DNA of 64,000 nucleotides from JAJTGZ01 sp964403525. Lineage in GTDB: Bacteria; Planctomycetota; Phycisphaerae; Phycisphaerales; UBA1924. The stretch's first letter is position 1; every line of letters starts with the position of its first letter. The stretch covers positions 124,001 to 188,000 of the forward strand of contig CAYOGE010000003.1 of NCBI GenBank assembly GCA_964403525.1, in the 5' to 3' direction. Shown one piece after another: positions 37,414 through 44,740 of this stretch. Both the position numbers and the translations under genes were made by a program. Under the pieces are notes generated by a model. The model had not been told where the DNA came from and did no database searches. It saw nothing but the letters and a program-made list of their open reading frames with translations.

Positions 37414-38637
37414 CTGAACACACGCGGCGCACCGACTTCGACGCTCCGACAGCGGCTGTTCTTCGCCCTCCTCTACTTCAGCGAGGGCGCACCGATCGGC
37501 TATATCTGGTGGGCGATGCCCACGCGCCTGCGGGCCGGAGGCATGCCCGTCGATCAGGTCACGGCCCTGACAGCGCTCCTCACGCTTCCTTGGGCGCTCA
37601 AGTTTGTCTGGGCGCCCGCGGTCGACCGTTTCCGCACGCACCGCTGGGGGTACCGGGCATGGATCACCGCGGCACAGGTTTCAATGGGGCTCACGCTCCT
37701 GCCGCTTGCGCTGCTTCCCCTGCAGCAAACGCTCCCTTTCGTGGGTGCGCTGCTGTGCGCTCACGCCGTTGCGGCGGCGACGCAGGACGTTGCGATCGAC
37801 GCGCTCGCGATCAGCACGGTGCGCGAAGAAGACCGTGGACGAACGACCGGCTGGATGCAGGCGGGGATGCTCGTCGGTCGCGGCGCCTTTGGTGGACTCG
37901 CCCTTGCCGCAGAGCGGTGGATCGGAGCGCAGGCCGTCGTCGCCGTGCTGATCGCGTGCGTATGGGCGACGCTGATCGCTGTCTGGGCGTCATCGGCCGG
38001 TGCGGCCGGTGAATTGCGTCCCTCGGACTCGCGCCCACGCGTACTCGCTCCGCTGGCCGCGATGCTCCGCCGCCGCGCTACGTGGGTCGGCCTCGGCGTC
38101 GCGCTCACCGCCGGTGCCGGCTTCGAGTCTGTCGGCGGGCTGATGGGCTCGTTCCTGCTCGACCGTGGCGCAGAAAAAGCGCTGGTCGGATGGTTCTTTG
38201 CCCTGCCAGTGATCTGCTGCATGATCCTGGGTGGCCTCGCCGGCGGCTGGTTGTCGGACAGGTTTGGCCACCGGCGAACGGCCCTGGGGTCTGTCGCGGC
38301 CATCTTCGCCTGCATCGGAGCTTTCGCGTGGGTCGACACTTCGCTCAACGGCACGGTCGCTGCACTGATGGCCGCGGGGGTTCCGATCTACATCCTGATG
38401 GGGGTGCTGACGGCTTCGTCCTACGCGCTCTTCATGGATCTTACCGACCCACACGTGGGCGGCACACAGTTCAGCGCGTTCATGGGCGCAACCAATCTCT
38501 GTGAGGTGTGGGCCGTTGCGTTGGCGGGCGCGATCGCTGCGAAGTCCGGCTATCCCGTAGCGTTCGTTGCCGTCGGAGCGCTGTCGCTCGCGTCCATCCC
38601 CTTGCTGAAGGTCCTCCGCGTAGCGAGCCGGCGCTGA
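37414..38637 (+). CDS. AmpG/PAT-like MFS transporter with a CTG start codon
   Basis: A 407-residue, twelve-helix transporter. The first helix region, L-F-F-A-L-L-Y-F-S-E-G-A-P-I-G-Y, and L-P-W-A-L-K-F-V-W-A-P-A-V-D are characteristic of the AmpG/acetyl-CoA-transporter-like branch. Q-D-V-A-I-D-A-L-A follows, as in that branch. The first ATG (37516) would remove helix 1; the frame is open back to a TAG at 37411, and the codon right after it is CTG, with AGGAG 9 nt upstream. I therefore place the start at CTG 37414. The TGA of the GNAT-nitrilase gene lies between the AGGAG and the CTG, so the two are coupled. The substrate may be a peptide, muropeptide or acyl compound. Confidence 0.82.
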   Translation: MNTRGAPTSTLRQRLFFALLYFSEGAPIGYIWWAMPTRLRAGGMPVDQVTALTALLTLPWALKFVWAPAVDRFRTHRWGYRAWITAAQVSMGLTLLPLALLPLQQTLPFVGALLCAHAVAAATQDVAIDALAISTVREEDRGRTTGWMQAGMLVGRGAFGGLALAAERWIGAQAVVAVLIACVWATLIAVWASSAGAAGELRPSDSRPRVLAPLAAMLRRRATWVGLGVALTAGAGFESVGGLMGSFLLDRGAEKALVGWFFALPVICCMILGGLAGGWLSDRFGHRRTALGSVAAIFACIGAFAWVDTSLNGTVAALMAAGVPIYILMGVLTASSYALFMDLTDPHVGGTQFSAFMGATNLCEVWAVALAGAIAAKSGYPVAFVAVGALSLASIPLLKVLRVASRR

Positions 38638-38639
38638 GC

Positions 38640-38675
38640 ACGCCGAGAGGTGCACGCTCGGTGTTGGTGTTTTTT
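38640..38675 (+). terminator. Intrinsic terminator of the GNAT-nitrilase/MFS unit
   Basis: An 8-bp stem (38640-38647 with 38657-38664, one G-U) with a 9-nt loop is followed by TGGTGTTTTTT, directly after the transporter stop codon. Confidence 0.65.
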
Positions 38676-38723
38676 CACGCCCGTCACTGGTCTGAACGAT
38701 GCTCGCCGTTAGACTGTGCGTAC

Positions 38724-39704
38724 ATGCGAACGCTCGCGATTATCGTCGGACTCGCCGCGTCGACCGCGGCGCTTGGGCAATCGGCCGCTCCTGCAGGTCA
38801 TGGGGCGTCCACCGCGCAGACGGTTGTCACCTTGACCAACGGCGACGTGCTCCGCGGCGAGCTCGTCAGTCAGGGTGAGTCTGTTGTCATTGACCATCCG
38901 GTACTGGGCCGGCTCACCGTCGCCCGCGCTGACGTAGCCGATGTGCGAACCATGACCGCGGCCGATGCGGGAAAGGCAACCGCCGCAGCCCAGGCCGCTG
39001 CGGCGAAAGTGCCCGCCCCGCCACCGCCCCCTGACCCGACCTCTTTCTGGAGAGGGTGGAAGGGCTCGATTGCGCTCGGTGCCAACGGAGCCTCTGGCAA
39101 CAGCGAAAGCCAGAGCGTTCGCGCCGAGGCCGGGCTGCTCCGTGAGACCTCGAAAACCAAAGCGGCGGTTGGGCTGATCTACAGCCACGCCACCAGCGAC
39201 GGCAGCACGTCCAACGATAACGCACGCATTGATGTACGCAACGACTGGCTCCCGCAGGAAGGCGATGCTCTGCGGCCGTTCGTGCAGGGCTCTGGCGAGT
39301 ACGACATGTTCCAGGAGTGGGACTACCGCCTGAGCGCAGCGGCCGGTGTGGGCTACGAACTGATCAAGGACGAGAAGATCCTCGTGCTGCCAAGGATCGG
39401 CCTGGGGTTGGCACGGGAGATTGGCGGTGCCGACAACCGGCTGCACGCCGAGGGCCTGCTGGGAGTCGATTTCTCCTACGTGATCGATGAGCGATCAAAG
39501 GTCTTCTCGACCGCCGATTCATTCTGGGTGCTGGACTCGTACCCCGACTACCGGTTGCTGCTGCGAGCCGGCTATGAAGTGGTCATCGACCCGTCGAACA
39601 AGCTCTCGCTCAAGCTCGGCCTAGAAGACAAGTACGACAGTGATCCAGACGGCCGCGAGCGAAACGACCTTGCGTATTTCGTGCTGCTCAACTACGGGTT
39701 CTGA
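38724..39704 (+). CDS. DUF481-type outer-membrane beta-barrel protein
   Basis: A 326-residue exported protein with signal peptide (TLAIIVGLAASTAALG). Residues about 30-75 form a small domain (V-T-L-T-N-G-D-V-L-R-G-E-L-V-S), like those mediating envelope contacts, followed by a Pro-rich linker (P-A-P-P-P-P-P-D-P). From about residue 110 the sequence alternates polar and hydrophobic residues as in a DUF481 barrel (G-N-S-E-S-Q-S-V-R-A-E, then Y-S-H-A-T-S-D-G). It ends in the aromatic L-N-Y-G-F, the usual BAM insertion signal, supporting an outer membrane in this organism. No partner is obvious. Confidence 0.82.
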   Translation: MRTLAIIVGLAASTAALGQSAAPAGHGASTAQTVVTLTNGDVLRGELVSQGESVVIDHPVLGRLTVARADVADVRTMTAADAGKATAAAQAAAAKVPAPPPPPDPTSFWRGWKGSIALGANGASGNSESQSVRAEAGLLRETSKTKAAVGLIYSHATSDGSTSNDNARIDVRNDWLPQEGDALRPFVQGSGEYDMFQEWDYRLSAAAGVGYELIKDEKILVLPRIGLGLAREIGGADNRLHAEGLLGVDFSYVIDERSKVFSTADSFWVLDSYPDYRLLLRAGYEVVIDPSNKLSLKLGLEDKYDSDPDGRERNDLAYFVLLNYGF

Positions 39705-39727
39705 AGCGAGTTTTTGCGTTTCAGTGC

Positions 39728-39775
39728 CGTTTCGCAAGCGAAACGCCGCCGGCCCGACGCAGAATCGTCTGCGTC
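39728..39775. other. Two consecutive hairpins between the DUF481 and RRM genes
   Basis: A 7-bp stem at 39728-39734 with 39739-39745 (loop CAAG) is followed by a second 7-bp stem at 39756-39762 with 39769-39775 (loop AATCGT). Neither has a T-tract after it, so they are not clear terminators. They sit in the 283-bp gap before the RRM gene. The rest of the gap shows a TATACT at 39857-39862 without a matching -35. Confidence 0.4.
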
Positions 39776-39987
39776 GCGGACGGCTGCTGTGAGGGGCTTG
39801 CTCGTCACCATTGACACAGGCCGAGCGGCCCGCCGCAGTACCTCACCGGCGTGGCCTATACTTGTGCGTTCCAGTCCGGGTCTGCGACCATCTCGGTCGC
39901 TCCGGACCATGTCCACCGCCGCTTCCTCGTGCCCGAGGGTCTAGCTCCGGTTTTTTCTGCTCTGGGCACAATTCGAGGAAGCGTCTG

Positions 39988-40347
39988 ATGACGAAGCTCT
40001 ACGTCGGTAATCTCTCTTTCAACACCTCTGAGTCCGAGCTGCGCGAAATGTTCACGCAGTACGGCGAGGTCGCGTCCGCATCGCTGGTCATGGACCGCGA
40101 GACGGGCCGTCCCCGCGGTTTCGGGTTCGTCGAGATGTCCAGCGCTGAGGCCGCTCAGGCCGCCATCGCCGGCCAGAACGGCAAGAACGTCGGCGGCCGT
40201 GACCTCACCGTCAACGAAGCCAAGCCCCGCGAGGATCGTGGCGGCGGCGGTGGTGGCGGCAGCCGCGGTGGCTGGGGCGGCGGCGGCGGTGGTGGTGGCG
40301 GTCGCTCCTCCGGCGGCGGCGGTGGCGGCAAGCGCGGCAGCTGGTAA
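39988..40347 (+). CDS. Glycine-rich RRM RNA-binding protein
   Basis: A 119-residue protein with a single RRM (residues 1-80). RNP2 reads L-Y-V-G-N-L and RNP1 reads R-G-F-G-F-V-E-M, so the aromatic RNA-contact residues are in place. A C-terminal tail of about 35 residues is nearly all Gly with Arg, Ser and Trp (R-G-G-W-G-G-G). The design matches the bacterial Rbp proteins of cyanobacteria, which are often cold-induced, and eukaryotic glycine-rich proteins. The start at 39988 has GAGGAAG upstream. A long leader is possible. The gene has its own very strong terminator, consistent with high expression. Confidence 0.93.
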   Translation: MTKLYVGNLSFNTSESELREMFTQYGEVASASLVMDRETGRPRGFGFVEMSSAEAAQAAIAGQNGKNVGGRDLTVNEAKPREDRGGGGGGGSRGGWGGGGGGGGGRSSGGGGGGKRGSW

Positions 40348-40404
40348 GTCCGCAGCCCCTGGGGGCTGTTGACCATTGGCCAGCTTCGTTCTCTATGCAA
40401 AGTG

Positions 40405-40437
40405 AAGGGCCAGCGCAACCGCGCTGGCCTTTTTTTG
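40405..40437 (+). terminator. Intrinsic terminator of the RRM gene
   Basis: A perfect 9-bp stem (40408-40416 with 40421-40429) with an AACC loop is followed by seven T residues and can extend by A-T pairs. Confidence 0.95.
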
Positions 40438-40506
40438 TTCAGCATCCGCACTCGGCTGTTCTGCTGCGTCGCGGTCAAACGGCTTGCCGGAGCGGCGCGA
40501 GCCGGA

Positions 40507-42030
40507 CTACTCCGCCGCGCGAGCCAGCCCTCGCTCAATGCAGGCAAACACGCGTGGCCAGTCTTTCTCGTTGAAGACAGGCAGGGGCGGCAGCATGCGC
40601 ACGTGGTACGGCCCGTGCCCGGCGATGAAGCTCATCACGCCTTCTTCGAACATCAGCTTGCACGCCTTGTTCACCCGGTCTTTGTCGCCGGCGAACGGGG
40701 TGAACTTCATCATCCCGCCCACCCCGCCAACCAGCGGTGGGAGCTTTCCGTACTTCGGACTTGTTGCCGGGAACCACGCCGGGTGCTTTGCGATCAACCC
40801 GTTAACGTGCTGCGCGAACAGACGCCAGTGCTTCGCAAAGGCGCCGTCTGCGCCGTACCAAGGCCCATTCTCCAGTCGATTGAGCACCTCGTTGCCCGCC
40901 GCAAACTGGGCCGGGCCGCTCACAAAGGTTCCGCTGAGAAGTCCGGGCTGGGGGTTGTACTCCGCGCTGTAGAGCGTGGCGCAGGCCTGGGTCATTTTGC
41001 CGACGCAGAAGACGTCGACATACTGGCCAAGGTCGAGCATCTCGTAGGTGAACATCGATTCCGTACGTCCGAACGTCTGGATCTCGTCGTCCCACACCGC
41101 GACGCCGCTCGCCTTGCAGACGTCCATCAGAGCCTTGAAGAAATCGCGCGGCGCTGTGTTGAAGCCGCCCTCGCCCTGCACGAGCTCAAAGATGAAGCAG
41201 GCGTGCTGCTTCGGATAGCGTTCAACGTATTGCACGAGCTGCCGGACGCACTGGTCGATGTGCCTCGCCCGGCCGGCGGCGCCGGCCCCAAGCTGCTCCG
41301 CCGCTACCTCGCTGTAGAACGGGACATAGTCGACCAGTGTTGAGAGCGGGATTCCCTGCCGGTTGCCGGCGGCGTCGCCGATCTGGCTCATGGTGACCGA
41401 GCGGCCCATGAAGCAGTCCTGGAATGCAAGCACCCGCGACGCGGGCGCGTGCTTCTGGAAGCACACCTTCAGCGCGTTCTCGTTGGCCATCGCCCCGCTC
41501 GTGGACGGATAGATGTGCGCAAGGCGCGACGACCGCTTCGCCAAGCGCAACAGGGTCTCTCCGAACTGATACACCTCAAAGCCCGACTGGAGGTTGCCGT
41601 GGTTGACGATGTCGCTGGTGCCGGCTCGCACGGTCGCCGCGATCATCGCGGGGTCAGAGTGACCGAGAAAATGAACACCGATGCCCGTGATCATGTCCCA
41701 CTTCACGCTGCCGTCGGCCAGCTCGACAAGCGCGCCGTTGCCGAGCCCGCTCCCCAGGTACGGATAAAGGAGCGCACGCCCACGGACATCGGCCGCTCGC
41801 TTCAACAGGGACTCGTACGCCAGCTTCGCGTCCTCGCTGCGCGGGCCGCGGACGTCGCTGATCTGCTTGCTGTGGGCGACAACCTCGGCAACGATCGCAT
41901 CGACCGCCGCGGCGAGCGCCGGGCTGCGTTGAAACGCCTCGCCCTGGCTGAGCGGCGCACTGCCCTGCCCGGACGACCCGTTGGTTGAGCACGCCGAGGC
42001 GGACGCAGTAGTTGGCACAGTCGTGGTCAT
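40507..42030 (-). CDS. Class III PLP-dependent aminotransferase (lysine 6-transaminase-like)
   Basis: A 507-residue fold-type I aminotransferase. The PLP lysine is in F-C-V-G-K-M-T-Q-A-C, with D-D-E-I-Q-T-F-G-R upstream as in the omega-aminotransferase family; S-T-S-G-A-M-A-N-E-N is the phosphate-binding turn. The region around G-E-G-G-F-N-T-A-P-R is typical of class III. The closest type I can think of is L-lysine or ornithine-type transaminase, but the substrate is not certain. The ATG at 42030 has AAGGAAG; the first ~30 residues are low-complexity Thr/Ser-rich. It appears to stand alone, convergent with the RRM gene. Confidence 0.82.
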   Translation of the reverse strand: MTTTVPTTASASACSTNGSSGQGSAPLSQGEAFQRSPALAAAVDAIVAEVVAHSKQISDVRGPRSEDAKLAYESLLKRAADVRGRALLYPYLGSGLGNGALVELADGSVKWDMITGIGVHFLGHSDPAMIAATVRAGTSDIVNHGNLQSGFEVYQFGETLLRLAKRSSRLAHIYPSTSGAMANENALKVCFQKHAPASRVLAFQDCFMGRSVTMSQIGDAAGNRQGIPLSTLVDYVPFYSEVAAEQLGAGAAGRARHIDQCVRQLVQYVERYPKQHACFIFELVQGEGGFNTAPRDFFKALMDVCKASGVAVWDDEIQTFGRTESMFTYEMLDLGQYVDVFCVGKMTQACATLYSAEYNPQPGLLSGTFVSGPAQFAAGNEVLNRLENGPWYGADGAFAKHWRLFAQHVNGLIAKHPAWFPATSPKYGKLPPLVGGVGGMMKFTPFAGDKDRVNKACKLMFEEGVMSFIAGHGPYHVRMLPPLPVFNEKDWPRVFACIERGLARAAE

Positions 42031-42129
42031 GCTTCTTCCTTGTACTGAAAGTGTAGATGGCCCCCGCGCTCGTGCGTGCGCAGAGCTGCACAGTCGCTCG
42101 GGGCCCGCCGCAAGCCGCAAAGTACTGGC

Positions 42130-42167
42130 GACAAACGAAAACGGCCCCCGGCGTTCGCCGAGGGCCG
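42130..42167 (-). terminator. Intrinsic terminator of the OmpA-type lipoprotein gene
   Basis: On minus, a stem of 10 pairs with one C-A mismatch (42142-42152 with 42157-42167) and a 4-nt loop is followed by GTTTTCGTTTG. It lies 25 bp after the lipoprotein stop. Confidence 0.8.
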
Positions 42168-42191
42168 GAGGAAAGCTGTTGTTACCCGGTC

Positions 42192-42845
42192 TCAGCGATC
42201 GACGATGACGATCTCAACACGGCGGCTGGCCGCCTTCGTGCTCTTGGGGCTCTCGGAGCCCTTTCCGACGGCGCTGATGCGCGACGACGAGACACCCTTG
42301 GAGATCATGTACTTCTCAACCGCTTCGGCCCTCGCCTGGCTCAGCGCCTTGTTGCTGCCGAAGCTGCTCTTCTTGATCGGGTCGGTGTCCGTGTACCCTT
42401 CGACGATGATCGTGTCACCCGCGTGCTTGCTCTTGAAGTCAGCGATGACCTTGTCGACTTCTTTCTTGCCGCCGCTTGTCAGCGTTGCCGAGCCCGGGCC
42501 GAAGAGCACGTCACCCGCAAGGATCGTGCGCGTGCTGCCGCGGGGGCCGCTGATCGGTCCGCTCGGGCCGGGGCCAACGGGCGGCTGGGCTTGACGCGCG
42601 GCCAGTTCCTGCTGCAGCCGGGCGATCTCGCCCTCCTTCGCGGCGGCCTTGCCCTCTGCTTCAGCGCGGGCGGCCTGCTCAGCCGCAGACGTCTTGAGAA
42701 GGTCGGCACGCTCCGACTCAAGCTTTGCGTTGTTCTCGCGCAGCTGAGCGTTCTCCTCCTTCAAGGTGTTGGTGCAGCCACCAAGACCGATGGCGGCGGC
42801 GGCGAGTAGACCGAAAAGACCCGTGCACACGATTCGCTTGTTCAC
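42192..42845 (-). CDS. OmpA-family peptidoglycan-binding lipoprotein (Pal-like)
   Basis: A 217-residue lipoprotein. The signal peptide (GLFGLLAAAAIGLGGC) ends in a lipobox with Cys24. Residues about 28-90 form a coiled coil (E-E-N-A-Q-L-R-E-N-N-A-K-L-E-S-E), then a Pro/Gly linker, then an OmpA_C domain from about 105 with V-E-G-Y-T-D-T-D-P-I and L-S-Q-A-R-A-E-A-V-E-K-Y-M. It ties the outer membrane to peptidoglycan. The start is a GTG at 42845 with an ideal AGGAGG 5 nt upstream; an open frame extending further upstream is ignored because it has no signal peptide. It lies 218 bp downstream of the prepilin peptidase gene on the same strand. Confidence 0.9.
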   Translation of the reverse strand: MNKRIVCTGLFGLLAAAAIGLGGCTNTLKEENAQLRENNAKLESERADLLKTSAAEQAARAEAEGKAAAKEGEIARLQQELAARQAQPPVGPGPSGPISGPRGSTRTILAGDVLFGPGSATLTSGGKKEVDKVIADFKSKHAGDTIIVEGYTDTDPIKKSSFGSNKALSQARAEAVEKYMISKGVSSSRISAVGKGSESPKSTKAASRRVEIVIVDR

Positions 42846-43063
42846 TTGAACCTCCTTGCTCGAAAGACGCAAATTACCGATTGTCGGCCGCGCAGTGCGA
42901 CCGGAATGCTGGCGTCGAGTGCCCCGAGGATAGCCGGATCGCGGTCCCGTTTTCGACCATCGGACGTGCGGATCGCCAGTTTCCAGGCGGGCCTCAGAGC
43001 TGGCGGCGGAGCCGCACGGTACAGCGTCCGGCGCGGTCTGGACCGACGGAGCAGAGCAACGGA

Positions 43064-44536
43064 TTATGGCAGGTTGATCGGCGGCTTGGCGTGTACCAGC
43101 GCGGTCAGTCCAAGCTCGATCAGCGGCTTGAATACAAAGACCAGGACGGTCGCGATGCTGAGCCAAGGGCCAAATGGAAGGGTCGTCCCCTTCTTCGAAC
43201 CCCCCAGCCGCGCAATCGCCCACCCCACCACCCACCCGCCAAGGGCTACAGGGGCGGACAGGAAGAAGGCCAGCGTTCCATCGATCCAGCCGAGGCAAGC
43301 ACCGACCGCTGCCATCAGGTGAACGTCCCCCATTCCCATGGCTTCCTTGCCAAAGCCCAAGGTTCCCGCGATCCGCACGAACCAGAGCACCCCGCCCACG
43401 ATCAGGTACCCCAGCAGGGAACCCGACAGCACGATCAGCCAGAACGGCGGCAAGTGTGCGGTCTGCGACCAACGGAACGTCGTCAAGCCCTGGCTTGCCG
43501 CCGCCTCCAACTGCTCAGCAGAAAGCGGTGGCAACGGCGTGTAGTTCATCTTGAACAGAAGGGTGCCCAGCAGACACGCGCAAACGACAATCGGAGCGAG
43601 GAAGGCCAGTTCTTTGATCATCTCGCGCCGTGCGCGTGGATAGAGCGTCCACAACTGGGTCGGATCGGCCGGGAGCCCGGTCTCGGGATCGATAGGAACC
43701 CGGTCGGGGTCTTGCTTTGCCGAGGGGGCTGCGGCGACCGTGGCCTGGCGTGCAAGCTCTGCCTCCTCCCACTGCTCATAGTCTTCCATCGAGCGCCGAA
43801 TCCAGCCGAGCTTGAGCAACAGGCACGAGAGCCCCAGTCCCACCATTCCGCCAAGCGCGACGCCGATCCACCACCAGATGCCTGAAGTATCAATGTCTGC
43901 TGGAACGCCAAGGAGTGTACCGGGGAACGGCCATGCGTGGGGCGTGCTGATCGACCAATGGGACCCCGGGGCGATCGCTGTCAAGCTGCCCCATCGCCAC
44001 TGCACCACCGCCGCCCATGCAGTGTGAACAACGACGCCGATAAGCGTCACGGCCCACGGAATCTGCAGCGGTATCGTAAACGTCCGGGCGTCGATGATGG
44101 TGGAGGCCAGTAGACCCGAGAAGAGCAGGACGACGACGGCGTAGATCGGCCACGTCATCTCCCATCCCGAACGAGCCCAGTCAGGCGTGAACTGGGCCAG
44201 GAAACCGTTCCCAGCGGGTATCCAGTAGAGCTGCATCCAGACCAGCACAAACATGACCGCCACCGCGAACTCGACCAATGGGTATTCGGGGCTGATCTTC
44301 GCCTTGCAGAAGCGGCACTTGCCCTTCAACAGCAGCCACCCCAGCACCGGAATGTTCTCTCGCCACGTGAGCTTGGTGTTGCACTTGGGACAGTGGCTCG
44401 GCTGCGTCACGACGCCCATGCCGAGTGGCAGCCGATAGACCAGCACGTTCATGAGGGAGCCGATGCACGCCCCAAAGCAGAACACAAAGAGCAGCGGAAT
44501 CAGCTTCAGAAGGAAGAGTTGGAGGTCGACGGACAT
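43064..44536 (-). CDS. pilD: Prepilin peptidase (A24, PilD/GspO) with a large insertion
   Basis: A 490-residue integral membrane aspartic protease that would process the pseudopilins in this window. The N-terminal part has the signature G-S-L-M-N-V-L-V-Y-R-L-P and a zinc tetrad C49/C52 and C74/C77. The catalytic aspartates are D149 in T-I-I-D-A-R-T-F and D404 in G-M-G-D-V-H-L. In typical PilD the two are about 60-70 residues apart; here the spacing is 255. The insert contains extra hydrophobic segments and a charged cytosolic-type loop (about 245-310; E-D-Y-E-Q-W-E-E-A-E). The family norm is about 250-290 residues overall. No ribosome site is obvious at 44536. Confidence 0.9.
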   Translation of the reverse strand: MSVDLQLFLLKLIPLLFVFCFGACIGSLMNVLVYRLPLGMGVVTQPSHCPKCNTKLTWRENIPVLGWLLLKGKCRFCKAKISPEYPLVEFAVAVMFVLVWMQLYWIPAGNGFLAQFTPDWARSGWEMTWPIYAVVVLLFSGLLASTIIDARTFTIPLQIPWAVTLIGVVVHTAWAAVVQWRWGSLTAIAPGSHWSISTPHAWPFPGTLLGVPADIDTSGIWWWIGVALGGMVGLGLSCLLLKLGWIRRSMEDYEQWEEAELARQATVAAAPSAKQDPDRVPIDPETGLPADPTQLWTLYPRARREMIKELAFLAPIVVCACLLGTLLFKMNYTPLPPLSAEQLEAAASQGLTTFRWSQTAHLPPFWLIVLSGSLLGYLIVGGVLWFVRIAGTLGFGKEAMGMGDVHLMAAVGACLGWIDGTLAFFLSAPVALGGWVVGWAIARLGGSKKGTTLPFGPWLSIATVLVFVFKPLIELGLTALVHAKPPINLP

Positions 44537-44740
44537 TGGACTGCTCTATCGGCCGAGTAAGGGGTCAGGAAACACTCTGTGCCGGCTTGGAGAAGGCCGG
44601 CGGCGGCCGACGTGCCGTTGTCGGCGGTGTGGCGCCGCTTCTCGGCAACGACCGGGAAGGGTACCCTCCGGGGAACACGTGCTCGTTGACGCAGGGTGCG
44701 GGGTCCGACGCGTTGCCGACGCGAACTTCAGGAGGCAGCC

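Noticed and set aside
37516..38637. ATG 37516 as the start of the AmpG-like transporter
   Set aside because: It would delete the first transmembrane helix and lacks a ribosome site; CTG 37414 with AGGAG fits better.
42846..43063. Extended N-terminus for the OmpA-type lipoprotein reaching 43472
   Set aside because: The extension has no signal peptide and overlaps the prepilin peptidase gene; the GTG with AGGAGG gives a standard lipoprotein.
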